A program made the translations under genes and the position numbers. From an uncultured Erythrobacter sp. (GTDB taxonomy: Bacteria; Pseudomonadota; Alphaproteobacteria; Sphingomonadales; Sphingomonadaceae): 64,000 nucleotides of DNA. The DNA lies in assembly GCA_947493165.1 (NCBI GenBank), contig CANLPY010000001.1:930001-994000 (forward strand), read 5' to 3'. Below the pieces are notes generated by a model that was not told the DNA's origin, made no database searches, and saw only the letters and a list, made by a program, of their open reading frames with translations. Below, in pieces: positions 1-8,203 of the stretch (its first letter is position 1; each line of letters opens with the position of its first letter).

Positions 1-1182
1 CGGCTCTGCCCCAGACACTTGCGAGACAGTGATTCGGTGCGTCAGGTCCATCATGGCGCGCATCAAAGCGAGCGGCTCTACGCCCAGCGCATATTGCTCA
101 TCAATGCCAGAGAGCAGCGCCGGCGCATCACCGCTCAGCAACGTCTCAAGCAAGCGCCGCTGTGCGCTTTTATCTGCTAGGCCGAGCATATCGCGAACAC
201 GCTCACCCGTTACTTTACCGCCGCCTTCTAGATCTGCGTGGGCAATCGCTTGATCGAGGATCGACAGGCCATCACGAACAGAACCTTCGGCAGCTCCTGC
301 GATAATGCTGAGCGCTTCCGCCTCTGCTTCAACACCTTCATTCCGGCACACATTGCCAAAGTGACCCGCCAGCATTTCAGCAGGAATACGCCTTAGGTCA
401 AAACGTTGAGTGCGACTGAGTACAGTTACTGGCAGCTTCTCAACTTCAGTCGTCGCGAAAAGGAATTTCACATGCGCAGGCGGCTCCTCAAGCGTCTTCA
501 GCAATGCGTTGAATGCATTGCGTGAGAGCATGTGCACCTCATCGATAATGTAGATCTTGTAGCGGGCCGAGACAGCCGCATAGCGCACTGCCTCAATAAT
601 CTCCCGGACATCATCGACGCCTGTGTGAGATGCTGCATCCATCTCAATAACGTCAATATGCTGGCCTTGAGCAATGGCCGTGCATGGCTCGCACTGGCCG
701 CATGGATTGATGGTTGGCCCGCCTTCCCCGTCGGGACCGATGCAGTTCAGAGCCTTAGCGATAAGGCGCGCGGTCGAGGTTTTTCCGACCCCGCGCACTC
801 CGGTCATCAGGAATGCGTGTGCCAGCCGGTCCCGCTCAATCGCATTGCCGAGCGTGCGCACCATTGGCTCTTGCCCGATAAGTTCAGAGAACGTTTGTGG
901 GCGGTATTTGCGCGCGAGCACGCGGTACGGTTGGTTTGTTTCTTGTGGCGATCCACTCGCTGGCACAGCAGAAGCAGGAGCGGTCGTTTCTGCTGGTACC
1001 TCAACTGCTGCCTCAGGCTTCGGAGTTTGTTCCGCCTGCGGTGTGTCTGGCGCAGCAGGTTCCGGGGCACCAAACATCGAATCTTGCCCAGCAGCCTCCA
1101 ACTCAGCTGCACTCGGCTTATTTTCTTCTTGATCCCCTCCACCCCAAGGCGGCGAATCCATATTTTCCGGTGAATCACCCAT
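1..1182 (-). CDS. dnaX: DNA polymerase III subunit gamma/tau, C-terminus cut by window edge
   Basis: Clamp-loader ATPase of the replicative DNA polymerase. I translated the minus strand directly, because the frame is open at the left edge; 394 codons are visible. After an acidic, proline-rich N-terminal stretch of about 85 residues comes the AAA+ core: a Walker A GVRGVGKT (about 128-135), zinc-binding cysteines at about 147, 161, 164 and 167, a DEVH Walker B (about 214-217) and the sensor motif around LLKTLEEPP. The N-terminal extension is longer than in E. coli. The C-terminal tau region lies outside the window. The start ATG at 1182 lies just downstream of the SRP RNA gene on the same strand. 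Confidence 0.96.
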   Translation of the reverse strand, partial: MGDSPENMDSPPWGGGDQEENKPSAAELEAAGQDSMFGAPEPAAPDTPQAEQTPKPEAAVEVPAETTAPASAVPASGSPQETNQPYRVLARKYRPQTFSELIGQEPMVRTLGNAIERDRLAHAFLMTGVRGVGKTSTARLIAKALNCIGPDGEGGPTINPCGQCEPCTAIAQGQHIDVIEMDAASHTGVDDVREIIEAVRYAAVSARYKIYIIDEVHMLSRNAFNALLKTLEEPPAHVKFLFATTEVEKLPVTVLSRTQRFDLRRIPAEMLAGHFGNVCRNEGVEAEAEALSIIAGAAEGSVRDGLSILDQAIAHADLEGGGKVTGERVRDMLGLADKSAQRRLLETLLSGDAPALLSGIDEQYALGVEPLALMRAMMDLTHRITVSQVSGAEP

Positions 1183-1242
1183 CCACAATTAGCTACGCGC
1201 TTGCGGAGCGTTTGTCATGGCGATGTTCGCATGACATGTTGG

Positions 1243-1338
1243 AAAAAGGAGCCGAGCGACCCGCCGCAATTCACCTGGGCTGCTTCCTTCCGGACCTGAC
1301 CCGGTGAGCGAACGCAAACGTCCACCCGACTCCCGGAT
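1243..1338 (-). ncRNA. ffs: Signal recognition particle RNA, small bacterial type (4.5S)
   Basis: On the minus strand the sequence contains the highly conserved SRP domain IV core GGTCAGGTCCGGAAGGAAGC (complement of about 1278-1299). It is flanked by complementary G/C-rich arms (CTCACCGGG on one side, CCCAGGTGAA on the other). The 3' end reads GCTCGGCTCC followed by TTTTT (1247-1243), a typical short run-out terminator. This RNA binds Ffh for co-translational membrane targeting. Its exact 5' end is uncertain by about 5 to 10 bases. A position between dnaX and a small gene on the same strand is common in alphaproteobacteria. Confidence 0.93.
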
Positions 1339-1370
1339 GCGCATATGGCGGTGCAGTGCTGAAAAATCAA

Positions 1371-1649
1371 TTACCGAAAATTATCGGCGTATGCCTGCAG
1401 TTTGAGGCCTTTGGCAGGCGTCGCATGGACGCGTGCGGCAATGCCGTACTTTTCGGCGTAATTTTTCGCGGCCTGTTTGTCTGGAAAAGTCAAACGGACC
1501 TGAGATTGCGTGTCGCCGCTACCGCTCCAACCCATCAATGGGTCTGGCCGCAATGCCTCGGCCCGCTCGAATTCAAGCACCCAAGTGTCAGTCTTTGCTT
1601 TGCCCGATTGCATAGCGCTTTTAGGAGTTTGAAAAATACGTGCGGTCAT
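1371..1649 (-). CDS. NDUFS4-like complex I accessory subunit (ETC complex I subunit conserved region)
   Basis: A 92-residue soluble protein resembling the alphaproteobacterial homologue of mitochondrial NDUFS4 (18 kDa subunit). This subunit stabilises the NADH-binding arm of respiratory complex I on the cytoplasmic face. The features seen are an N-terminal ARIFQTPKSAMQSGKA segment, the WVLEFE strand, a GWSGSGDTQSQVRLTF core and the C-terminal AAKNYAEKYGI helix, in the order expected for the family. The length fits the bacterial form. It sits alone between the SRP RNA and hrpB, away from any nuo operon in this window. Family assignment is from recognised motifs only. Confidence 0.85.
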   Translation of the reverse strand: MTARIFQTPKSAMQSGKAKTDTWVLEFERAEALRPDPLMGWSGSGDTQSQVRLTFPDKQAAKNYAEKYGIAARVHATPAKGLKLQAYADNFR

Positions 1650-1667
1650 AGTGTGCGTCCCAATAAG

Positions 1668-4115
1668 TCACCCACCTGATTTTGAAAAGGCGTTCTTGGT
1701 CTTCAGGCTCGGTTTTTCTGTCCACGGTTGGTCGGGCCATCTGTGTTTTGGGTAACGCCCCTTCATTTCCTTTGCGACATCGGCCCAGCTCCCGCGCCAA
1801 AATCCAGGTAAATCTCGAGTCGATTGGATTGGACGCCCAGCTGGACTGGTAAGCTTAAGGAGTAAGGGTGTTGCACCGATCATCGGATGGATGTCCAATC
1901 CGAATAAAGCTTGCACTCGCACATCAACACTTGGTGCATCGTCGCTAGCGTAATCAATTTGATGGCGCGTCTGGGCTGGTGAAGTGAAATGCGTCGGAGC
2001 CATTTTGTCGAGAGCTTGTCGAGCGTCCCAATCGAGGGTCGATAGCGCGCTCTGCGCAAGTGTTTCGGCTGGCAGGTTTAAGTCACGGCGATCGGTCAAA
2101 AGCGGCGCAAGCCAGAGCTCTGCGCTATCGGAGAGCGCGTTATAAGATAGTGCAGATATGCCGCCATATTTGGCACGGGCGATAAGCGAAGGCGGGAGCA
2201 GTTCCCCCAGTTTCTCCAGAGCTTTCTCCACAAGGATATCAACAATAGCTTGCGGATGGGGCGTAGGGTCCGGTCCGCTTGCCAGTGTAATCGCACCCAT
2301 CCGGCGCTCTAGCCGCGCTTCAACGCGGCGCTCTTCGCCGTTCCAGCGTACAATTGAACGTTGTTCGATCAAATGACCAAGCTGTTGCGCGATGTCTTCT
2401 TCTGTCAATTCTGCGCCTGCCATAATCCGCGCGCCTTTCGCTTGGCCGCTTGCGTCGCCAACGACGATCCATTGCGCGCGGGCAAGCGGGGATGCGGGGT
2501 CGAGCATGAAGCCGCGCCCTCCAGCAGATAACCATTGCTCCCCACTCTGATCGCGCCGTTTTGCAATCATGTCAGGCCGAGCGGAGGCCAAAAATACGGC
2601 TGGATTAATTGAACTTGCGCTGGTGATCTCAGTCACCCTCTTTGCTGAACTCGCCCACCCTTCTGCCAATTTGCGAGAAGCCTGCGCGCGCCTGCCTCGA
2701 TCATCGCTCCAACGCGAAAGGCGTTGCAGCAAATCCTCGCCGCGCCCTCCTAAGCCGCGCTCTTGCAGCAACAGCGCCATCTTCGCCGCATCCTCTGCCT
2801 GACCAACCTTCGCGCCAAACAGCACCGCTGCCGCGGAATCTGGGCCAATCGGCAATGAAGCGATCTGCCTGCCCCATTCTGTGATATTGCCCTCCTCGTC
2901 CAGCGCTCCCATCGCGGAAAGGCGCTCGCGCGCGCTCGCTATCGAGGCTTCGGGTGGAGGGTCTAGCCAAGCCAATGACGCCGGATCGCGCGTGCCCCAA
3001 TTTGCAAGGGACAACAAAAGTGGCGCTAGGTCTGCAGTGGTAATTTCTGGCGGTGCAAATTCTGGCCGCCCAGCATGGCCGGGCTCCTCCCAAAGTCGGT
3101 AGGCAATACCCGGCCCTTGACGTGCTGCGCGCCCTGCCCTTTGGATTGCCGCCGCGCGGCTTGCCGCACGTGTGACCAAGCGTTGCGTCCCAGCTGCCGG
3201 ATCAAACTCTGCGTAGCGGGCCAGTCCGCTATCGACCACGATCGACACTCCATCAAGCGTCAGAGACGTCTCAGCAATCGCGCTAGCCAACACGATACGT
3301 TGGCGGCCTTCTGGATCACGCTTGATCGCCGTTCGTTGGCTGACTGGATCAACCTGTCCATGCAACGGCAGGATCGGCGTCTCAGACAATCGGTCTGATA
3401 GCTGCTCGCCCACACGCTCAATTTCTCGCACACCAGGTAGAAAGGCGAGAATATCGCCTGTCTCATTCTCGCGGCGCGCCGTAATTATCGCGTCCACCAT
3501 TTGCGTTTCGACTGGCTGCGCTGCGTTCCTTCCCAACCAACGAAGCTCAAGCGGATAGCTGCGCCCTGCACTTTCAATCACTGGAGCATCATCACCTAGC
3601 AATTGCGAAAAACGTGCGCCATCAATCGTTGCTGACATAGCCAAAACGCGCAAGTCTTCGCGCAGCACATTTCGCGCCTCCAAAGCCAGTGCCAAACCCA
3701 AATCGCAATCGAGGCTACGCTCGTGCGCTTCGTCAAACAACACGGCAGAAACACCGGGAAGTTCAGGATCATCGAACACGCGATTTACAAAGATGCCTTC
3801 AGTCACGACCAACACGCGGGTCTTAGCGGAGACCTTAGTGTCCATCCGCGTCGCATAGCCGATTGTTTGGCCCGGTTTTTCACCCAGCATTTGCGCCATA
3901 CGTTCCGCCGCTGCTCTCGCAGCAACCCTGCGCGGGGAGGTCAGGATAATCTGACCAGTACACCACTCTTCAGTCAGAAGCGCCGGTGCAATCGCGGTCG
4001 TTTTACCTGCGCCCGGAGGAGCAATTAGCACCGCAGCCCCGCGCTTCGCCAAAGCGGCGCGCAGATCCGGCAGGACTTCGTTTATGGGAAGTTCGGGGAT
4101 CAAGGCCCCGCTCAA
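1668..4115 (-). CDS. hrpB: ATP-dependent helicase HrpB
   Basis: An 815-residue DEAH-box helicase of the HrpB family, close to the usual length of about 820. Motifs seen are the Walker A APPGAGKTT (about 32-40), DEAH (about 128-131) and SAT (about 161-163), a helicase C-terminal domain with the QRAGRAAR motif VI, and the long HrpB-specific C-terminal region. The role in most bacteria is an RNA helicase of uncertain substrate. The start is TTG at 4115, overlapping the TGA stop of the upstream prenyl synthase gene (TTGA). The two are therefore translationally coupled, although no functional link is known. Confidence 0.93.
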   Translation of the reverse strand: MSGALIPELPINEVLPDLRAALAKRGAAVLIAPPGAGKTTAIAPALLTEEWCTGQIILTSPRRVAARAAAERMAQMLGEKPGQTIGYATRMDTKVSAKTRVLVVTEGIFVNRVFDDPELPGVSAVLFDEAHERSLDCDLGLALALEARNVLREDLRVLAMSATIDGARFSQLLGDDAPVIESAGRSYPLELRWLGRNAAQPVETQMVDAIITARRENETGDILAFLPGVREIERVGEQLSDRLSETPILPLHGQVDPVSQRTAIKRDPEGRQRIVLASAIAETSLTLDGVSIVVDSGLARYAEFDPAAGTQRLVTRAASRAAAIQRAGRAARQGPGIAYRLWEEPGHAGRPEFAPPEITTADLAPLLLSLANWGTRDPASLAWLDPPPEASIASARERLSAMGALDEEGNITEWGRQIASLPIGPDSAAAVLFGAKVGQAEDAAKMALLLQERGLGGRGEDLLQRLSRWSDDRGRRAQASRKLAEGWASSAKRVTEITSASSINPAVFLASARPDMIAKRRDQSGEQWLSAGGRGFMLDPASPLARAQWIVVGDASGQAKGARIMAGAELTEEDIAQQLGHLIEQRSIVRWNGEERRVEARLERRMGAITLASGPDPTPHPQAIVDILVEKALEKLGELLPPSLIARAKYGGISALSYNALSDSAELWLAPLLTDRRDLNLPAETLAQSALSTLDWDARQALDKMAPTHFTSPAQTRHQIDYASDDAPSVDVRVQALFGLDIHPMIGATPLLLKLTSPAGRPIQSTRDLPGFWRGSWADVAKEMKGRYPKHRWPDQPWTEKPSLKTKNAFSKSGG

Positions 4116-5125
4116 TACCCCCGTGCGACAGCAAATTCGGCCGCTTCGGCCATCGCCGCGCGAGCCTTACTGTCAGGAAAGATCGAGATCGCATCAATGG
4201 CACGGTGAACAAAATGACGCGCCCGCGCTCTGGTATCTTCAAGTGCATTGTGCTTTTCAATGAGGGTGATGGCTTCGGCAAAATCCTCATCCGAGGTGCG
4301 GTGTCCGCCAATGGCTGCTTTCCAGAACTTGCGCTCTTCCTCATCCCCGCGAGCATAGGCGAGAATCACGGGCAAAGTCATTTTGCCTTCGCGAAAATCA
4401 TCACCTTGGTCCTTACCCATTTGCGCAGCGTCGGAATCGTAATCAATTGCGTCATCGACCAGTTGGAAGGCGACACCAAGATTGCGGCCATAATCCTCTA
4501 GCGCGCGCTCTTGTTCGTCACTGCATTCAGCAACGACCGCGCTGATCTGGCTCGCCGCGGCAAAAAGGGCAGCTGTTTTTGCACCAATTATATGCAGATA
4601 ACGCTCTTCACTCGTCTCAAGCTGACGTTGAGCAGTTAATTGCGACACTTCGCCTTCAGCGATCACCGCACTAGCATGGCTCAGAATCTTAAGGACCTTA
4701 AGACTGCCATCTTCGGTCATCAGTTCGAAGGCGCGGCTGAACAGAAAATCGCCGACAAGTACCGTGGCTGGATTCCCAAAGATAATGTTCGCCGCGGCTT
4801 TGCCCCGTCGTAACTCGCTGCCATCGACAACATCATCGTGAAGCAAAGTGGCGGTGTGAATAAACTCAACCGCAGCGGCAAGTTTGTGATGCCGTGTGCC
4901 TTGATAACCAACAAGCTCTGCACCAGCGAGTGTGAGCATAGGGCGCAATCTTTTGCCCCCGCCAGAGATCAAATGCCCAGCCAATCGCGGAATTAGAGGA
5001 ATTTCGCTCTGCATCCGTTCAAGGATGACGCTGTTCACCGAATTCATCCCGCTCGCGGTCAAAGCTAGCATAGGATCAAGCGTAGGCCGCTTATCGCGCG
5101 GCAGTGGGACCACATCGGCACTCAT
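4112..5125 (-). CDS. Polyprenyl diphosphate synthase (octaprenyl/decaprenyl type)
   Basis: A trans-isoprenyl diphosphate synthase that builds the ubiquinone side-chain precursor from FPP/GPP and IPP. Seen are GGGKRLRP (about 55-62), the first aspartate-rich motif DDVVD (97-101) followed by RRGK, and the second DDAID (224-228). I chose the ATG at 5125 (337 residues). The frame is open 45 bases further, but a start there would leave only about 20 bases to the divergent chorismate mutase gene, and the extra residues do not look like the family. A UbiA prenyltransferase that could use the product is encoded at 45484-46386. Chain length cannot be deduced by eye. Confidence 0.92.
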   Translation of the reverse strand: MSADVVPLPRDKRPTLDPMLALTASGMNSVNSVILERMQSEIPLIPRLAGHLISGGGKRLRPMLTLAGAELVGYQGTRHHKLAAAVEFIHTATLLHDDVVDGSELRRGKAAANIIFGNPATVLVGDFLFSRAFELMTEDGSLKVLKILSHASAVIAEGEVSQLTAQRQLETSEERYLHIIGAKTAALFAAASQISAVVAECSDEQERALEDYGRNLGVAFQLVDDAIDYDSDAAQMGKDQGDDFREGKMTLPVILAYARGDEEERKFWKAAIGGHRTSDEDFAEAITLIEKHNALEDTRARARHFVHRAIDAISIFPDSKARAAMAEAAEFAVARGY

Positions 5126-5191
5126 GATTTGCGCATTTGCGCGAGCGAAGCCCGCTTGGCAAGCGCTCAATTGCTGCTAGTTTTGCATCTT

Positions 5192-5500
5192 ATGTCCGAT
5201 ATTACTCACAATCCGAACGAGCCCGATCCCGTCCTTGCCAGCTTTCGCAAGAGCATCGACAATATCGACGCCGCCCTTATCCATATCCTGGCCGAACGTT
5301 TCCGGATCACACAAGCGGTGGGTGAATACAAAGCCAAGGTGACTTTGCCTCCGGCTGATCCAGGCCGCGAAAAGCGTCAGATCGAGCGGTTGCGCAAGCT
5401 ATCGGAAGAGGCTGATCTTGACCCGGAATTCAGCGAGAAGTTTCTGCGCTTCATCATTGATGAGGTGATCCGGCACCATGAACGCGCACAGCGGACTTAG
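5192..5500 (+). CDS. Chorismate mutase, AroQ class
   Basis: A 102-residue all-helical AroQ-type chorismate mutase that converts chorismate to prephenate for phenylalanine and tyrosine synthesis. Seen are an N-terminal helix with R19 and the DNIDAALIHILAERF pattern, a central GEYKAK segment and a C-terminal helix ending in HHERAQ, all typical of small stand-alone AroQ domains. The frame is open upstream to 5129, but the ATG at 5192 gives the family-like N-terminus. Transcribed divergently from the prenyl synthase with a 66-base gap. Its stop overlaps the stop of the convergent histidine kinase gene. Confidence 0.9.
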   Translation: MSDITHNPNEPDPVLASFRKSIDNIDAALIHILAERFRITQAVGEYKAKVTLPPADPGREKRQIERLRKLSEEADLDPEFSEKFLRFIIDEVIRHHERAQRT

Positions 5501-6900
5501 GAGGCGCGTGGAAGGCTGAGCTTGATCAGCATGCCACCCAAATCTTCACTTTCTTCGATCTCAACGCCGCCACCATAAATTTCGGCAACATCGCGAACGA
5601 TGGCGAGGCCCAGCCCTGTTCCGGGCTTGCCCGTGTCCAGCCGAGCGCCGCGATCAAAGATGCGTTCACGCTCCTCTTCCGGGATGCCTGTTCCATCATC
5701 CTCGACCCAGATAACGCATTGCTCGCTTGGCGGATCATGGTCGGCTTCAGCATCGACTGTGATGAAAACGCTGCCCCCACCGTATTTCGCCGCATTCTCA
5801 ATCAGATTTCCAAGGATCTCGTCGAGATCTTGCCGCTCAATCGCGACATTGACTTGGCGGTTACCAGCTATGTCGATCCGTGCATTTGCATACAGACGTT
5901 CAACCGCACGGCGAACTGCCTCCGCGCTGTCAAATACACTGGTGCGTGCGTGCCCAACAGCCCGGCGCCCTACCGCTCTTGCGCGCGCGAGGTGGTGATC
6001 GACATGCCTCTGCATAGTGCGCGTTTCACGGATCACAGCATCGCCCAGATTTGGCGCGCGCGCAGTAGCCGCATTCGTAAGAACTGTCAGAGGCGTCTTA
6101 AGGGCGTGTGCGAGATTGCCAGCATGGGTACGCGCCTCTTCCGCCTGTTTTTCAGAGTGCTCTAGCAAGCCATTAAGCTCTTCAACCAAAGGTTGAACCT
6201 CGGTGGGCAAAGGTTCCGTAATACGGTTCGCACCGGTCGAGCGAAGGTTCTGGATCGCCGCCCTCACCCGGCGCAGCGGCGAAAGACCATAGCGAATTTG
6301 GAAGAGCGCCATGAGCAACAGCCCAAGGCCCAGAACCGCAAAGCTCCAGAACAAGATCGCGCGAATTTCAGCGATTTCCTCGTCTAGCTCCTCGCGGCTG
6401 GCAGCCACGGTAAACCACCATTGCGTGTCAGAACCCGGCAAAATGATTGACCGCTCAACGACGCGCAGTGGTTCATAATCGAACTGATCTGAATTGTAGA
6501 AGTGGGCTTGATTATCGAAATGATCGCCGCGCACATCAAGCACACGATCCCACAAACTACGCGAAGGCCAAGGTTCCTCGCCTTCGCCGCTGACCTGATA
6601 ATAAAGACCACTGTTCGGCTCGAGAAAACGCTGGTCTCCAAGCACGCGGTTGAACGCAACTTCACCACCAGCTTGCACTTCGGCGGCGCCAATCATTGCA
6701 GTGAGAATATACTCGAGCTGATCGTCAAAATTGCTCTCGACTTGATTGGTCAGCGCGCGGTCCAACGCGAGACCCCCAACGAGTAGCAACACCGCAATCC
6801 AACCGGCTGCGATAAGACCCATGCGCCGGGCAAGACTGCCAGTGTGCTGCCTCTTTGGTGAATTTGCGGGTGGGAAGTTCGCCCCGGAATCACTCGACAT
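5497..6900 (-). CDS. Two-component sensor histidine kinase
   Basis: Membrane sensor kinase. After a basic N-terminus there is a membrane segment (WIAVLLLVGGLAL), a periplasmic sensor of about 130 residues, a second membrane segment (LFWSFAVLGLGLLLMALF) and a HAMP-like linker. The kinase core has the H-box HALKTPLTVL, an N-box NLIENAAKYG, a G1 DDGTGIP and a G2 GTGLGLAIV, so all catalytic elements look intact. The ATG at 6900 begins after the regulator gene's stop; a GTG at 7005 in the same frame would add 35 disordered residues and overlap the regulator by 50 bases. The partner is the response regulator immediately upstream. The signal is unknown; the PepSY-like gene next door suggests envelope sensing (inference). 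Confidence 0.9.
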   Translation of the reverse strand: MSSDSGANFPPANSPKRQHTGSLARRMGLIAAGWIAVLLLVGGLALDRALTNQVESNFDDQLEYILTAMIGAAEVQAGGEVAFNRVLGDQRFLEPNSGLYYQVSGEGEEPWPSRSLWDRVLDVRGDHFDNQAHFYNSDQFDYEPLRVVERSIILPGSDTQWWFTVAASREELDEEIAEIRAILFWSFAVLGLGLLLMALFQIRYGLSPLRRVRAAIQNLRSTGANRITEPLPTEVQPLVEELNGLLEHSEKQAEEARTHAGNLAHALKTPLTVLTNAATARAPNLGDAVIRETRTMQRHVDHHLARARAVGRRAVGHARTSVFDSAEAVRRAVERLYANARIDIAGNRQVNVAIERQDLDEILGNLIENAAKYGGGSVFITVDAEADHDPPSEQCVIWVEDDGTGIPEEERERIFDRGARLDTGKPGTGLGLAIVRDVAEIYGGGVEIEESEDLGGMLIKLSLPRAS

Positions 6901-6955
6901 CTCAGCCGCAGCCCCACCTTCGCTTATTTGCGATGGAGGGGCCGCGTCAGAAGAC

Positions 6956-7633
6956 TTACGCTCGGGGCGCGTCTGCGGGATCGTCGAGGCTGTAACCAAG
7001 TCCACGGATCGTTGTTATCACTTCTGCGCCGAGTTTCTTGCGAATGCGGGTGACAAAGACTTCAATCGTGTTGGAATCGCGATCAAAGTCTTGGTCGTAG
7101 ATATGTTCGATCAGCTCAGTCCGGCTTACCACCTTGCCTTTGTGATGCATCAGATAGCTCAGCAGTTTATATTCCTGAGCAGTCAACTTCACCGGTTCGC
7201 CTTCGAGAGTAACCCGGCCAGACCGTGTATCCAATCGGACATTGCCGGCCGTCAATTCTGACGAGGTGTTACCTGATGCGCGTCGGATAAGTGCCCGAAG
7301 ACGAGCGATCAATTCTTCAGTTTGGAATGGTTTAGCCAGATAGTCATCTGCACCCGCATCAAGCCCGGCGACTTTGTCAGACCAGCTATCGCGAGCGGTA
7401 AGCACAAGAACAGGGAATTCGCGGCCTTCCTTGCGCCACATACCTAGCACCGAAAGACCATCAATTTCTGGCAAGCCCAGATCAAGGATAACCGCGTCGT
7501 AATCCTCGGTACTCCCAAGGAAATGACCATCCTCACCATCGGTCGACAGATCAACTGCATAGCCGGTCTGCTCAAGAGTGGACTTCAATTGCTGGCCAAG
7601 TGTCGGTTCATCTTCGACAATCAGAATGCGCAT
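6956..7633 (-). CDS. OmpR/PhoB-family response regulator
   Basis: A 225-residue response regulator. The receiver domain has the acidic pair in VEDEP near the start, the phospho-acceptor D51 in AVILDLGLPEIDG and the conserved lysine in LAKPF (about 101). It is followed by a winged-helix DNA-binding domain with the SNTIEVFVTRIRKKL recognition-helix region. I chose the ATG at 7633, which gives the standard MRILIVEDE start; the frame is open to 7696. It directly precedes the histidine kinase gene, its probable cognate partner, and lies downstream of the PepSY-like gene on the same strand. Confidence 0.94.
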   Translation of the reverse strand: MRILIVEDEPTLGQQLKSTLEQTGYAVDLSTDGEDGHFLGSTEDYDAVILDLGLPEIDGLSVLGMWRKEGREFPVLVLTARDSWSDKVAGLDAGADDYLAKPFQTEELIARLRALIRRASGNTSSELTAGNVRLDTRSGRVTLEGEPVKLTAQEYKLLSYLMHHKGKVVSRTELIEHIYDQDFDRDSNTIEVFVTRIRKKLGAEVITTIRGLGYSLDDPADAPRA

Positions 7634-7758
7634 AAGTGATGGGTCCCCAAATCGGTGGCTTTGTACTTTGAACGCTTCTGGTGCGCTCTTGCGCAATTTG
7701 CGTCAAGCGAGCGGAGTGAATTGCGCACGGATTGCACCCATTTTATCATGGTGATGGA

Positions 7759-8076
7759 TTAGCGCGAACGGTTGATGATGCGGCCTGTCCGGGCATCGAC
7801 GTCGACAAAAGTCACCCGGCCATTCTTGATGAATTTCAAGCGATAGGCTCTCGCAGTGCTATCGTATGATGGGCCAAGGTATTCGCTGCCGCGCATACGC
7901 GGTAAAACGCGCGCCTCAATCTGGCGCAGCGACAATTGATTGCCAGCGCGCATTTCCTTGCGCGCGTCGCTCTGGTCATCCTTTGACTGAGAATACGCTG
8001 CCTGTGCAGGCACAGCAAATGTTCCTGTCATCACGAGAACTGCAAAAGCGCCAAATAAAGAAATACCGCGTTTCAT
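7759..8076 (-). CDS. Secreted PepSY-like protein
   Basis: A small protein of about 105 residues with a clear Sec signal peptide (hydrophobic run FGAFAVLVMTGTFA, cleavage after AQA). The mature part has LRQIEARVLPRM and a strand pair ending VTFVDVDARTGRIINRSR, which matches the PepSY fold often found as a periplasmic inhibitor or sensor partner. The start was chosen at the second of two adjacent ATGs (8076), which has a better-spaced GAGGG upstream than 8079. It lies upstream of, and in the same direction as, the regulator/kinase pair with a gap of about 125 bases, so it may be a target or a sensor co-factor of that system (inference). Confidence 0.8.
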   Translation of the reverse strand: MKRGISLFGAFAVLVMTGTFAVPAQAAYSQSKDDQSDARKEMRAGNQLSLRQIEARVLPRMRGSEYLGPSYDSTARAYRLKFIKNGRVTFVDVDARTGRIINRSR

Positions 8077-8203
8077 CATGCCCTCATATCTAGTGACCCC
8101 GCGTTTAACACGCTGTGAATAGCGCCGTTGCACAGCATTCAGGCTCGTTGCTTGATGTTACGCACTTGCTCGCTTACCAGCAAACTCCTACCGCGCTCAG
8201 CCT

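Noticed and set aside
532..1173. A 213-codon + strand open frame at the left end
   Set aside because: It is antisense to the clearly coding dnaX frame, whose clamp-loader motifs are unmistakable.
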